The notes under the pieces are model-generated. The model saw only the letters and a program-made list of their open reading frames with translations, made no database searches and had not been told where the DNA came from. Made by a program: the position numbers and the translations under genes. Below, piece after piece: positions 1-8,227 of a stretch of 64,000 bases of DNA. Source of the DNA: Pedobacter aquatilis (GTDB taxonomy: Bacteria; Bacteroidota; Bacteroidia; Sphingobacteriales; Sphingobacteriaceae); the NCBI RefSeq assembly GCF_030409415.1, contig NZ_JAUFPW010000026.1, positions 41,125 through 105,124 of the forward strand, given 5' to 3'. How positions within the stretch are numbered: position 1 is the stretch's first letter; every line of letters begins with the position of its first letter.

Positions 1-661
1 GTAATAAATCCGGGTTACCACCAGGTATTCCATCAATTACAAATAACGGCGAAGCGCTACCTGTTACCGATACTACACCACGCAATTGAACACTAACACC
101 ACTATTCGGGTTAGAACCACTTGTACGGGTAATATTTAAACCAGCAACTTTACCTTGGATTAAATCTAAAGCGTTTCTAGAACCACTTTGTCTGAAATCT
201 TCTGATGTAATGTGGGTAATTGCAGAAGAAACTTCTTTTTGAGGTAAAGTACCGTAACCAATACCAACTACAGTTACATCTTCCAATGTATCTGCTGCAG
301 GCACTAATCTTACACTAACAGTTGTTGCAGAACCTACTGTAATGTTTTGAGTATCGTAACCGATATAAGTAATGCGAATTACCTGACCAGTTGATGCTTC
401 GATAGAAAACTTACCGTTAGCATCTGTAACGGTTGTTTTTCCTGATGTTTGGTTTCTTACACCTACACCTGGTACCGGCTGACCCTTATCGTCTAGAACC
501 GTTCCGGTGATAACACCTTGCTTCAGAATTGGGTTACTGAGCATGTTCGCATTCATGAATTCTCTCGCACCTCCCCACTCCGAATTCATTGAAAACGCAG
601 GACCATTAAGCAATATAATTGCTGCAGATAGCCCCGTAATTTTGAGTAAATTAATTTTCAT
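1..661 (-). CDS. SusC/RagA-family TonB-dependent outer-membrane receptor, N-terminal part (runs off the left edge)
   Basis: An open frame reads leftward from an ATG at 661 to the window edge with no stop, giving about 220 residues. In order these are a hydrophobic signal-like start (MKINLLKITGLSAAIILLNG), a linker of about 25 residues, a carboxypeptidase-D-like regulatory domain (ITGTVLDDKGQPVPGVGV ... ITYIGYDTQ, about 50-125), and the beginning of the TonB plug (DVTVVGIGYG, ending VRGV-like LRGVVSV and FVIDGIPGG). This is the normal architecture of the roughly 1000-residue SusC proteins that import oligosaccharides across the outer membrane with a SusD lipoprotein. A susD partner and enzymes should follow to the left. 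A LacI-type regulator gene lies upstream on the same strand, and the intervening DNA carries operator-like palindromes, so sugar-responsive control by that regulator is likely. Substrate cannot be inferred from this fragment. Confidence 0.9.
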   Translation of the reverse strand, partial: MKINLLKITGLSAAIILLNGPAFSMNSEWGGAREFMNANMLSNPILKQGVITGTVLDDKGQPVPGVGVRNQTSGKTTVTDANGKFSIEASTGQVIRITYIGYDTQNITVGSATTVSVRLVPAADTLEDVTVVGIGYGTLPQKEVSSAITHITSEDFRQSGSRNALDLIQGKVAGLNITRTSGSNPNSGVSVQLRGVVSVTGSASPLFVIDGIPGGNPDLL

Positions 662-757
662 TAGCGGTTTTGTTAAATTTTAAATTGATTAGTTATATTA
701 TTTTTCTGATGTAATTACTTATCTGTAGTAAAGGTTATATAAAGCTGCACAAAAGAG

Positions 758-771
758 GTTAATCGTTTAAC
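758..771. promoter_or_regulatory. LacI-family operator-like palindrome O1
   Basis: GTTAATCGTTTAAC is a palindrome around a central CG, with only the two bases flanking the CG breaking symmetry. Central CG palindromes of about 14 bp are typical of LacI-family operators. It lies 97 bp upstream of the susC start and resembles two further sites at 937-950 and 982-995. Binding by the adjacent LacI protein is inference. Confidence 0.55.
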
Positions 772-936
772 TGATTATTGCTGTTTATTTAATAAATATT
801 TTTAAAAAAATAGAGCGTTATTAGTAATGCCTATGGAAACTTGTATCAGCAGAAAAAACTGCTAATCCATTGAAATAGAGCGAATTTGACATACAGTTAG
901 GGTTCTGTGAAAGTCTCATAAATACATTTGGTTATA

Positions 937-950
937 GTAAATCGTTTTAC
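937..950. promoter_or_regulatory. LacI-family operator-like palindrome O2
   Basis: GTAAATCGTTTTAC is palindromic except for the two bases next to the central CG. It shares the half-site TAAATCG / CGTTTTA with the site at 982-995, here in opposite orientation. Its centre is 179 bp from O1 and 45 bp from O3, so looping or cooperative binding is conceivable. It is a likely target of the LacI-type gene at 1038-2042. Confidence 0.55.
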
Positions 951-960
951 TACATCAATA

Positions 961-978
961 GTAGAAAAATTTTTCTAC
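961..978. repeat. Perfect 18-bp palindrome between two operator-like sites
   Basis: GTAGAAAAATTTTTCTAC reads identically on both strands. It sits exactly between the operator-like sites at 937-950 and 982-995. It could be a binding site for a second regulator or an intrinsically bent A-tract spacer. No function is established. Confidence 0.5.
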
Positions 979-981
979 ATA

Positions 982-995
982 ATAAAACGATTTAC
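982..995. promoter_or_regulatory. LacI-family operator-like palindrome O3
   Basis: ATAAAACGATTTAC is nearly the reverse complement of the O2 site and keeps the central CG. It lies 42 bp beyond the stop codon of the lacI-type gene and upstream of susC. Together with O1 and O2 it forms a three-operator regulatory region occupying most of the 376-bp gap 662-1037. No other gene was seen in that gap. Confidence 0.5.
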
Positions 996-1037
996 CTGTA
1001 AAATAGATGTTACATTAAAACAAATTTACGGTTGTTC

Positions 1038-2042
1038 TTAATTTCTTATAATAAGCTTTGCTGGAATAATAACATGTTCGTTTGGAAGTTTGTTCCGAGA
1101 TGATAATTGACTTAAAATTAATTTAATTACAGTTTCAGCAATTTCTTCTAAAGGTTGCTGTACTGTAGAAATACCAGGTGTATGCAATTCAAAAGCCTCA
1201 TGATCATCATAAGCGATTACAGATAAATCATTCCCGATTTTTCTGTTTAGCTGCTTTAAGGCTTTTAACCCACTTATAGCTAAATAATTTGTTGCAAAAA
1301 GAACTGCATCAACATTTTTTGATTGAAGTAGATTCTTAATCTCTCCTATCGTAGATTCTTCATCCTGATTAAAGTGAATTTTTACAACTAAATCATCATT
1401 ATACTTTAATCCAAAATCTTCAAGGGCTTTTTTATAGCCTTCGCAACGTTCGGTTATCTGTTGCACATCTATATCTGTGGTAACCAAAGCAATGTTCTTT
1501 CTGCCTTCCTGAATAAAATTTTCTATAGATTGATAAGAAGCAGTGAAATGGTTTGCACCAACATAATTAGTTACCAAATCGGGCAAATTTCTATCAAATA
1601 GTATAACAGGCTTGTTTTCATTTAATAATAGTTGAATATCTTCTTCAAGACCTTTTATTGGTGAAATAATATATGCATCAACCTTTCTTGATTTGAACAT
1701 ATTTATCAATTCCTGAGCTTTTTCTATACTATTCTCCGTACTAGAGTAGATAATTTTGTAACCTCGTTTGTAAGCTTTATCTTCAATAAGCCTTGCAATT
1801 CTAGCAAAAAAAGAGTTTGAAATATCTTCTACAATCAAGCCAATAATGTTGGAGTTACCAGTTCTTAAGCTTCTGGCAATCTGGTTTGGCTTATAACCAC
1901 TTTCTTCTATAATCTTTTCTACCTTCTCAATTACAGCCTCGCTAATTGATTTCTCTTTTGCCTTTCCGTTAATAATAAACGAAACAGTAGTTATAGACAC
2001 ATTGGCTTTAACAGCGATATCTTTTATAGAGAGGGCTTTCAT
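1038..2042 (-). CDS. LacI/GalR-family transcriptional regulator
   Basis: 334 residues, the usual LacI-family length. Residues about 5-50 form the helix-turn-helix and hinge helix: IKDIAVKANVSITTVSFIIN followed by YKPNQIARSLRTG. The rest is a periplasmic-binding-protein-like effector domain, with NIIGLIVEDISNSFFARI at its start and ALKQLNRKIGNDLSVIAYDD near the end. The family binds a small sugar or sugar phosphate and loses or gains DNA affinity. The ATG at 2042 is chosen because the HTH begins immediately after it. The gene reads toward the partial susC at 1-661, and the gap between them has three palindromes with central CG, so it is probably the local regulator of that sugar-uptake locus. 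A weaker half-site (TAAATCG) lies upstream of its own start near 2102, which might indicate autoregulation. The inducer is unknown. Confidence 0.92.
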   Translation of the reverse strand: MKALSIKDIAVKANVSITTVSFIINGKAKEKSISEAVIEKVEKIIEESGYKPNQIARSLRTGNSNIIGLIVEDISNSFFARIARLIEDKAYKRGYKIIYSSTENSIEKAQELINMFKSRKVDAYIISPIKGLEEDIQLLLNENKPVILFDRNLPDLVTNYVGANHFTASYQSIENFIQEGRKNIALVTTDIDVQQITERCEGYKKALEDFGLKYNDDLVVKIHFNQDEESTIGEIKNLLQSKNVDAVLFATNYLAISGLKALKQLNRKIGNDLSVIAYDDHEAFELHTPGISTVQQPLEEIAETVIKLILSQLSSRNKLPNEHVIIPAKLIIRN

Positions 2043-2160
2043 TGGCGAATAATAGTTTTATTGGTGGTTGGTCAAAACTAAATAAAAAACCCGAATTATA
2101 CTAAATCGATAAAATAGATACTAAAACGCCTAAACATTAGAAAAATACTGCTGATTATTT

Positions 2161-3264
2161 TTATGCTTTCGAATATTCGATAATCAGAGCGGCCGTTTTT
2201 TCTGATGCGCCAGGCGTTCCCATCAAACCCAATAAAGCATCGTAGTTATTTAACATTTCTTTTCTTCCATTACCAGAAATTATCAAGCTCAATTCCTCAT
2301 TAACTTTTTGGGTGTTACAATCTTCCTGAATAAGTTCCGTTACTATCTTCTTGTCTACAATTAGATTTACCAATGAGATAAATTTAATTTTCACCAACAT
2401 ACGGGCAATAGCAATAGAGATTGTACCACCTTTGTAAACAACCACTTGCGGCACTTTAAACAAAGCCGTTTCTAATGTTGCCGTACCCGATGCTACAATT
2501 GCAGCATGTGCATTATGCAGCAAATTATAAGTATTATTAAAAATTAACTTTACTTTTTTCGGTCCAATAAACTGAGCATAATAATCCTCGGTAAAAGTTG
2601 GAGCCGCAGCAATAACAAATGTGTAATCAGGATAGTTTTCAGTTATGCTTAACATTACCTGCAACAAACGTTCAATTTCTTGCTTCCTACTTCCCGGCAA
2701 TAGGGCAATTATTTTATCGCCTAAATTGTGTTCTTCTTTAAAATTTGGATTAGGTACAAATTGGGCTTTTTCATCCAAAAGCGGATTACCCACATAATCT
2801 ACCTTCATGCCCCAATCTTTATAAAAATCCACTTCAAATGGCAAAATGCAAAACATATGGTCTACATCTCGCTTAATTTTTAATACCCTTTTCTGGTTCC
2901 AGGCCCAAATTTTTGGAGAAATATAATAGCACACCTTAATGCCTAGCTTTTTTGCTAACTCAGCAATTTTAAGGTTAAAACCGGGGAAATCGATCAAGAT
3001 CAAGACATCGGGTTTCCAAGTGGCAATATCATTTTTACAAGCTTTTAAATTCTTAAAAATTGTACGCAGGTTAAGCAAAACTTCCGTAAAGCCCATAAAA
3101 GCCATATCTGAATAATGTTTTACCAGTTCGCCACCTTCAGCCTGCATTTTATCGCCACCAAAATACCTGAAAACCGCCTCTTTATCCTCAGCTTTCAAGG
3201 CCTTCATTAAATTGGCTCCATGTAAATCACCCGATGCTTCGCCTGCAACTAAATAGTATTTCAT
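2161..3264 (-). CDS. lpxB: Lipid-A-disaccharide synthase
   Basis: 367 residues, matching the usual LpxB length. This GT19 glycosyltransferase joins lipid X and UDP-2,3-diacylglucosamine into the tetra-acyl disaccharide precursor of lipid A at the cytoplasmic face of the inner membrane. Diagnostic segments are the N-terminal YYLVAGEASGDLHGANLM, the LIDFPGFNLKIA segment, YYISPKIWAWNQKR, the LPGSRKQEIERLL phosphate-binding region, and AIVASGTATLETAL near residue 260. The start at 3264 directly precedes the conserved AGEASGD motif. Its upstream neighbours on the same strand are a small membrane protein and surE. A 400-bp repeat-containing gap separates them, so lpxB may have acquired its own promoter. 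lpxK, a later step of the same pathway, is at 56935-57996. Confidence 0.96.
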   Translation of the reverse strand: MKYYLVAGEASGDLHGANLMKALKAEDKEAVFRYFGGDKMQAEGGELVKHYSDMAFMGFTEVLLNLRTIFKNLKACKNDIATWKPDVLILIDFPGFNLKIAELAKKLGIKVCYYISPKIWAWNQKRVLKIKRDVDHMFCILPFEVDFYKDWGMKVDYVGNPLLDEKAQFVPNPNFKEEHNLGDKIIALLPGSRKQEIERLLQVMLSITENYPDYTFVIAAAPTFTEDYYAQFIGPKKVKLIFNNTYNLLHNAHAAIVASGTATLETALFKVPQVVVYKGGTISIAIARMLVKIKFISLVNLIVDKKIVTELIQEDCNTQKVNEELSLIISGNGRKEMLNNYDALLGLMGTPGASEKTAALIIEYSKA

Positions 3265-3665
3265 TTATATTAAATTCTGCTGTTATATTTTTTAAAGCTC
3301 TTATTTCTTTTGAAAATGACTGCTTTGGTAACAATGGCTTCTGTACGCCCGCTATCAATTATAGTCCCGAAGAAACATGTAAGCATAGCATTTACAATGT
3401 AAATATTGTATTTCAATCGGGAGCTATTTAGCGCTATCGGGTTTACTTTTGAAAATTTTTACCCGGGTAGCACATCTGCATTTCTTTCGCCACCAAAAGC
3501 AAGCCTTATTTTTTAAACCCGATTGCAGCGGAAATACTTTTTGTTTCACTGACAGATTGAAGGCAGTAACGAAAACAAAAAGATTGAAGCGCAAAGCGGG
3601 ACTGAAGCCTGCCAAAACTTACTGCCTTAAATTTTCAAAAAACAATTCTGCACAATATAATTTTA
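3265..3665. other. Intergenic gap holding composite repeat copy A
   Basis: No credible gene lies here; the short open frames are fragments of a repeat. Positions 3528-3546 read GCGGAAATACTTTTTGTTT and 3574-3602 contain AACAAAAAGATTGAAGCG followed by GCGGGAC. The same two arms recur at 51473-51588 and, in reverse orientation, at 42832-42941. A CGGGTTTA word near 3437 also matches the flanks of the other copies. Here the interior between the arms is only about 27 bp and carries no REP palindrome, so this is the empty form. The element sits inside an otherwise conserved surE-lpxB gene order. Confidence 0.7.
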
Positions 3666-3938
3666 TTAAAAAACCTTGTAGGCAAAAAATATAAATGCGC
3701 ATAAAAAAGTGGCTGCCAATATTCCACGACCAATATTTTCTTTATTGTATTTAAAAAAGTATTGCATAAAATAAGCATTAACCGCAATTGCGCCAATGTA
3801 TAACAAATCTGCTTTTGAAAGGTAAACCACGTGACTTATAATATACCAAGCAAGGGCAGAAAGTACCGTCGGAATGAACAAACCAATGCCCAGACCAATC
3901 CACACAGAATTATTTAAATTTCTAATTCTATCGTTCAT
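3666..3938 (-). CDS. Small conserved membrane protein of the surE-lpxB cluster
   Basis: 90 residues from the ATG at 3938 (MNDRIRN). A frame extending upstream to 3947 would need TTG and overlaps surE, so ATG is preferred; it lies immediately after the surE stop at 3940. Three hydrophobic stretches are visible: VWIGLGIGLFIPTVLSALAW, ADLLYIGAIAVNAYFMQYFF, and GILAATFLCAFIFFAYKVF, giving about three transmembrane helices with little soluble sequence. I do not recognise a named family. The tight spacing after surE, and lpxB downstream on the same strand, suggest co-transcription with envelope genes. Its function is unknown; a role near lipid A or membrane homeostasis would be a guess from context only. 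Confidence 0.75.
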   Translation of the reverse strand: MNDRIRNLNNSVWIGLGIGLFIPTVLSALAWYIISHVVYLSKADLLYIGAIAVNAYFMQYFFKYNKENIGRGILAATFLCAFIFFAYKVF

Positions 3939-3939
3939 G

Positions 3940-4785
3940 CTAACCAAGATTTAAACCATCAGGAGCTGAAACTTTGCTCTGCTTTGCATCACTTTTCGCT
4001 TGCTTTTCTGAGTTGAAATTCCAACTGTTTAAGGTTTGTATGGCATGGTGTGCCGTTAAATCGAACTGTACGGGCACAACCGATACATAGCCATGTTCCA
4101 AAGCCCAAACATCAGTATCTTCGCCTTTATCAAAGTTTTCGAAAACGCCGGTTAACCAATAATATGGTCTGTTATATGGATCTTTTCGCTCATCAAACTC
4201 TTCCATCCATTTTGCATTTGCCTGACGGCAAACTTTAATTCCTTTCAAAGCATCGCCCTTGGGGAAATTAACATTAAGCAAAGTACCTTCTGGTAAACCG
4301 TTAGCTAAAACCTGCTCGCAAATATCTTTAATGTATTTTTTGGTGAAACTGAAATCAGCATCTGCAGCAAAATCATCTAAAGAAAAACCAATTGAAGGAA
4401 TTTTTTCGATAGCGCCTTCTACCGCAGCTGACATTGTACCTGAATAAAGTACATTAATGGAATTGTTTAAACCGTGGTTAATTCCCGACACGCATAAATC
4501 TGGCTTCTTTCCTTTAAAGATTTTGTTAACACCAAGTTTAACACAATCTACAGGTGTGCCGCTGCATTTGTACATTTCTACTCCTGGGTATAAATCTACC
4601 TTATCGAAGCGTATTGGTTTACCGATTGTAATGGCATGACCCATCCCGCTTTGCGGACTATCTGGTGCCACGACTACAACGTTTCCGATTTCCTGCATAA
4701 CTTCCATCAGGTTCTTAATGCCTGTAGCCGTAATACCATCATCGTTTACAACTAAAATATTGGGTTTAGCGTTTTGCTTTGTCAT
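3940..4785 (-). CDS. surE: 5'/3'-nucleotidase SurE
   Basis: 281 residues; SurE cores are about 250, and the extra length is a Lys/Ser-rich C-terminal tail (SEKQAKSDAKQSKVSAPDG). SurE is a metal-dependent cytoplasmic phosphatase acting on nucleoside monophosphates and polyphosphate, linked to stationary-phase survival. The family signature is visible at the N-terminus: ILVVNDDGITATGIKNL supplies the paired metal-binding aspartates, followed by VVVAPDSPQSGMGHAIT, and VSGINHGLNNSINVLYSGT carries the conserved Asn. Start at 4785 precedes NILVVNDDG directly. It begins the minus-strand surE / small membrane protein / lpxB group. Confidence 0.96.
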   Translation of the reverse strand: MTKQNAKPNILVVNDDGITATGIKNLMEVMQEIGNVVVVAPDSPQSGMGHAITIGKPIRFDKVDLYPGVEMYKCSGTPVDCVKLGVNKIFKGKKPDLCVSGINHGLNNSINVLYSGTMSAAVEGAIEKIPSIGFSLDDFAADADFSFTKKYIKDICEQVLANGLPEGTLLNVNFPKGDALKGIKVCRQANAKWMEEFDERKDPYNRPYYWLTGVFENFDKGEDTDVWALEHGYVSVVPVQFDLTAHHAIQTLNSWNFNSEKQAKSDAKQSKVSAPDGLNLG

Positions 4786-4906
4786 GCGGTAAAAATACAG
4801 AATATAATTTTAAGCTATTGTAAACCCAATTTATTATCTCGAAACTTTAATTACTGGTTTTTTAGTTATTAGCAGGAAAACATTTCATTCAGTGATAGAA
4901 ACCATT

Positions 4907-4914
4907 TATATTTG
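4907..4914 (+). promoter_or_regulatory. Candidate Bacteroidota -7 element for the M16 peptidase gene
   Basis: TATATTTG fits the Bacteroidota -7 consensus TAnnTTTG. It lies 94 bp upstream of the ATG at 5008 in the 222-bp divergent gap between surE and the peptidase. No clear TTG is present at the expected -33 spacing, so support is limited. Confidence 0.35.
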
Positions 4915-5007
4915 GTAATTAACTTATTAACCTGCGATTTGAGATTTAATGGCACATCAGCCTATGATAAATTTTAAAAATCGTTATCATAAACCAAAAT
5001 CAAATAA

Positions 5008-7938
5008 ATGAAATTTAAACTATTTACGCTTGCTTGTTTTCTGGTAACAGGTTCGTTTGTAAAAGCGCAAACTTACCAATGGAAAACAGCAACGGCTGGC
5101 GGTTACACGTATAAATATGTAACCAACGACCCATCGAATTCGAGATTTTACACCTTAAAGAATGGCTTAACAGTAATTTTATCGCCAAACAACAAAGAGC
5201 CAAATGTACAATGGCGCATGAGCGTTAGAGCTGGTAGCAACACCGACCCTAAAAATGCAACAGGTTTGGCGCACTATCTTGAGCACCTTTTGTTTAAAGG
5301 AACGGATAAATTCGGAACAAATAACTGGGCCAAAGAAAAACCATTGTTAGACAAAATTGACGCTCTTTACGAGAAATACAATAAGACTACAGACCCTGCT
5401 CAACGTAAAGAAATTTACAAAGAAATTGATAAAACTTCTGGCGAAGCTTCTAACTTTTCTATTGCCAACGAGTACGATAAAATGATGTCGGGCATTGGAG
5501 GCAACTCCTCAAATGCGCACACCTGGTACGAAGAAACGGTTTACAATGAAGATTTTCCATCAAACGCAACTGATAAGTTTTTAGCAATTCAGAGCGAACG
5601 TTTCCGTAAACCAATCTTCCGTATTTTCCATACAGAACTTGAGGCTGTTTACGAAGAAAAAAACCGTGGTTTAGATAGCGATCCTAATAAACTTGATGAA
5701 GCGATGATGGAATTACTTTTTCCAACGCACAATTACGGACAGCAAACTACAATTGGTACAATCGAACATCTGAAAAACCCATCGTTGGTAGAAATCAGAA
5801 ATTATTATAATAAATATTACGTACCAAATAATATGGCTGCTGTTTTCACCGGAGATTTTAATCCTGATGAAATGATTAAGAAAGTGGATAAAGCGTTTAG
5901 CTACATGGTTTCAAAACCGGTTACACTTTACAATCCTGCTCCAGAGAAACCATTAACTAAAATTCAAAAAGTTGATGTTTATGGTCCGAGTGCCGAAATG
6001 GTAGAAATTTATTACCGTGGTTATGCAGAAAACACGCAAAACAGTTTAATGCTTAATTTGATAAAGAGCATTCTATTTAATGGCAAAGCTGGTTTAATTG
6101 ACATAAATTTAAACAAACAGCAGAAAACGCAACGTTCTAGCGCAAGTTATCAGCAAATGAAAGACTATGGTGTGTTTAATCTATCAGCACAGCCACGTCA
6201 AGGTCAGAGTTTAGAGCAAGCATCTAAGTTATTATTAGAACAAATTGAATTATTAAAACAAGGTAAGTTTGATGATGATTTAATTAAAGCAATTGTTGCC
6301 AATCAAAAATTCAGTTTCTTACAGGCTTTTGATAGCAATAACAGCAGAGCCGAATACCTTTCTAACGAGTTCATTTTAAACAGAGGTACAAAATGGGATA
6401 AAAGCTTAGGTGATATTGAAGAAACAGCTAAAATTACCAAAGCTCAGGTTGTTGCTTTTGCAAACACTTATTTTAAAGATAATTATGTAATTGGCTTTAA
6501 ACATAAAGGTGAAGATAAAAACACCATTAAAGTAGAAAAACCAACAATTACACCAATCAATGCAAATGGTAATTTAACTTCTCCGTTTGTGAAAAGTGTT
6601 ATCGATGCGCCGGTTAAACCTTTAGAGCCAAAATTCTTAGATTATAAAAAAGACATTACAACTGGAAAAGTAGGCATTGCTGAAGTACTAACAACCAAAA
6701 ACAAAGACAATTCTATTTTCAGAATGACTTACAGATTTAACCATGGCACAAACAATTATAAGTTGTTGCCTTATGCTGCAAGTTACTTACCATTTTTAGG
6801 AACTGATAAATATACCGCTGAAGAAATTAGCAAGGCATTTTATAACATCGCTTGTTCTTACAGTTTAAATGTTGGTACAGAAACCACCACCATTAACATT
6901 AGCGGTTTACAGGAGAATTTCAGCAAAGCTGTAAATCTTGTAGAGCACATTTTGGCTAACGTTAAACCTGATGAAAAAGCATTGGCCGATTTGAAAAATA
7001 CTATTTTAAAAAGCCGCGAAAACAATAAATTAAACAAAGGCCAGATTATGGTTGGTTTAACTTCGTACGCACAATATGGAAGTGTAAACCCATACAATAA
7101 TGTTCTTTCTAATGAGGATGTTAAAAACATGAAGGCTGAAGATTTAATTTATCTCTTGAAAAACTTAACCAACTACGAGCACGTAATTACTTATTTCGGA
7201 CCAAAAGATGTTGAGGCTTTTTCTGCAGATATTAAAAAGGAACACGCTCTAGCTAAAGAATTTACACCGGCTGCACCAGCAAAAGTTTACAATTATACCG
7301 TTCAGGATAGCAATAAAGTTTATTTTGCTAACTACGATATGGTGCAATCAGAAATTCGTTGGTTAAGAAATACAGGTTTATACAATAAAACGGACCGTCC
7401 GAACATCGAAGTATTTAACAACTATTTTGGAGGCGGAATGGGTTCAATTGTTTTCCAAACCATCAGAGAATCTAAAGCTTTGGCTTATTCTACTTATGCA
7501 CTTTATCAAATGCCAGATAAAGCCGACAGACAATACAGCATGATTGCCTATGTTGGTAGTCAGGCAGATAAAATGACTGATGCTGTTAACGGAATGAATG
7601 AATTATTAAATGTGTTACCACAAAGTGATAAATCATTTGAAGGTGCAAAATCGAACGTTTTATCTTCTTTAGAAACGAATAGAGTTACAAAAGATGGTAT
7701 TTTCACGTACTATTTCGCAGATAAAAAATTAGGCTATGATTACGATTCGAGAATTGATTTGTACAGAGGTTTAAAACCAATTACGTTTGGCGATATTAAA
7801 GGTTTTCACGACCAAAAAATCGCAAACAAGCCTTACAGCTATTTAATCGTAGCATCTGATAAAAAAGTAAAATTAGAGGATATGCAGAAATTTGGTAATG
7901 TTACCACATTAACATTAGAACAGATTTTTGGGTATTAG
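5008..7938 (+). CDS. Secreted M16-family (pitrilysin/insulinase) zinc metallopeptidase, two-domain
   Basis: 976 residues with a cleavable signal peptide (LFTLACFLVTGSFVKAQ, about 1-21). The inverted zinc site HxxEH is present as H89-Y-L-E92-H93 in GLAHYLEHLLFKGT, with the downstream conserved acidic region ELEAVYEEKNRG near 210-220. A second M16 half follows (about 520-960) without an HxxEH, with the family-typical segment GGGMGSIVFQTIRESKALAYS near 810-830. Full-length M16A/B enzymes of this size fold as two halves forming a closed chamber that degrades peptides. Location is probably periplasmic, or the enzyme may be membrane-associated. It is a single-gene unit: divergent from surE upstream and closed by a strong terminator at 7990-8029. 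The peptide substrate is unknown. Confidence 0.93.
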   Translation: MKFKLFTLACFLVTGSFVKAQTYQWKTATAGGYTYKYVTNDPSNSRFYTLKNGLTVILSPNNKEPNVQWRMSVRAGSNTDPKNATGLAHYLEHLLFKGTDKFGTNNWAKEKPLLDKIDALYEKYNKTTDPAQRKEIYKEIDKTSGEASNFSIANEYDKMMSGIGGNSSNAHTWYEETVYNEDFPSNATDKFLAIQSERFRKPIFRIFHTELEAVYEEKNRGLDSDPNKLDEAMMELLFPTHNYGQQTTIGTIEHLKNPSLVEIRNYYNKYYVPNNMAAVFTGDFNPDEMIKKVDKAFSYMVSKPVTLYNPAPEKPLTKIQKVDVYGPSAEMVEIYYRGYAENTQNSLMLNLIKSILFNGKAGLIDINLNKQQKTQRSSASYQQMKDYGVFNLSAQPRQGQSLEQASKLLLEQIELLKQGKFDDDLIKAIVANQKFSFLQAFDSNNSRAEYLSNEFILNRGTKWDKSLGDIEETAKITKAQVVAFANTYFKDNYVIGFKHKGEDKNTIKVEKPTITPINANGNLTSPFVKSVIDAPVKPLEPKFLDYKKDITTGKVGIAEVLTTKNKDNSIFRMTYRFNHGTNNYKLLPYAASYLPFLGTDKYTAEEISKAFYNIACSYSLNVGTETTTINISGLQENFSKAVNLVEHILANVKPDEKALADLKNTILKSRENNKLNKGQIMVGLTSYAQYGSVNPYNNVLSNEDVKNMKAEDLIYLLKNLTNYEHVITYFGPKDVEAFSADIKKEHALAKEFTPAAPAKVYNYTVQDSNKVYFANYDMVQSEIRWLRNTGLYNKTDRPNIEVFNNYFGGGMGSIVFQTIRESKALAYSTYALYQMPDKADRQYSMIAYVGSQADKMTDAVNGMNELLNVLPQSDKSFEGAKSNVLSSLETNRVTKDGIFTYYFADKKLGYDYDSRIDLYRGLKPITFGDIKGFHDQKIANKPYSYLIVASDKKVKLEDMQKFGNVTTLTLEQIFGY

Positions 7939-7989
7939 ATTGATGTTTTAATGTTCAAAAGTTGAAAGGTTTGAATGTTGAAATCGCAT

Positions 7990-8029
7990 AAAAAAAGCGT
8001 TCCGGTTAATTTCGGAACGCTTTTTTTTT
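7990..8029. terminator. Strong bidirectional intrinsic terminator
   Basis: AAAAAAGCGTTCCG and CGGAACGCTTTTTT form a perfect stem around the 8-nt loop GTTAATTT, with A- and T-tracts on the two sides. It ends the M16 peptidase transcript. Because of its symmetry it could also stop minus-strand transcription leaving the GH130 locus. Confidence 0.9.
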
Positions 8030-8100
8030 GCTTAAAATTTCGAGTTTGTCAATTATTAATGATTTGGAAATTGGCGTTTAGCATTTCATCGTTAACACCA

Positions 8101-8180
8101 GTCCCGCCATTCGCTATAGCCCTTGTAATCCCGAAATAAATTCGGGACGGGCTGCCGCTGCTGTCGGGTTTAGAAACAAA
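8101..8180. repeat. Interspersed intergenic repeat, second family, copy 1
   Basis: This stretch contains GCCATTCGCTATAGCCC, then GGGCTGCCGCTGCTGTC, then GGTTTAGAAACAAA. The same three words occur in the same order at 51302-51364. Between the first two words lies a small palindrome, TCCCGAA ... TTCGGGA (8129-8147), that the other copy replaces with unrelated bases. It lies in the gene-free gap between the terminator at 7990-8029 and the end of the 571-residue ORF at 8228. Confidence 0.65.
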
Positions 8181-8227
8181 AATCCGCCCTGCGAAAACAA
8201 AAACCCAAAGAATTACATGATTTTAAA

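Noticed and set aside
3424..3694. Overlapping 63- and 81-codon open frames on both strands
   Set aside because: They lie in repeat copy A, and their words recur in other intergenic regions.
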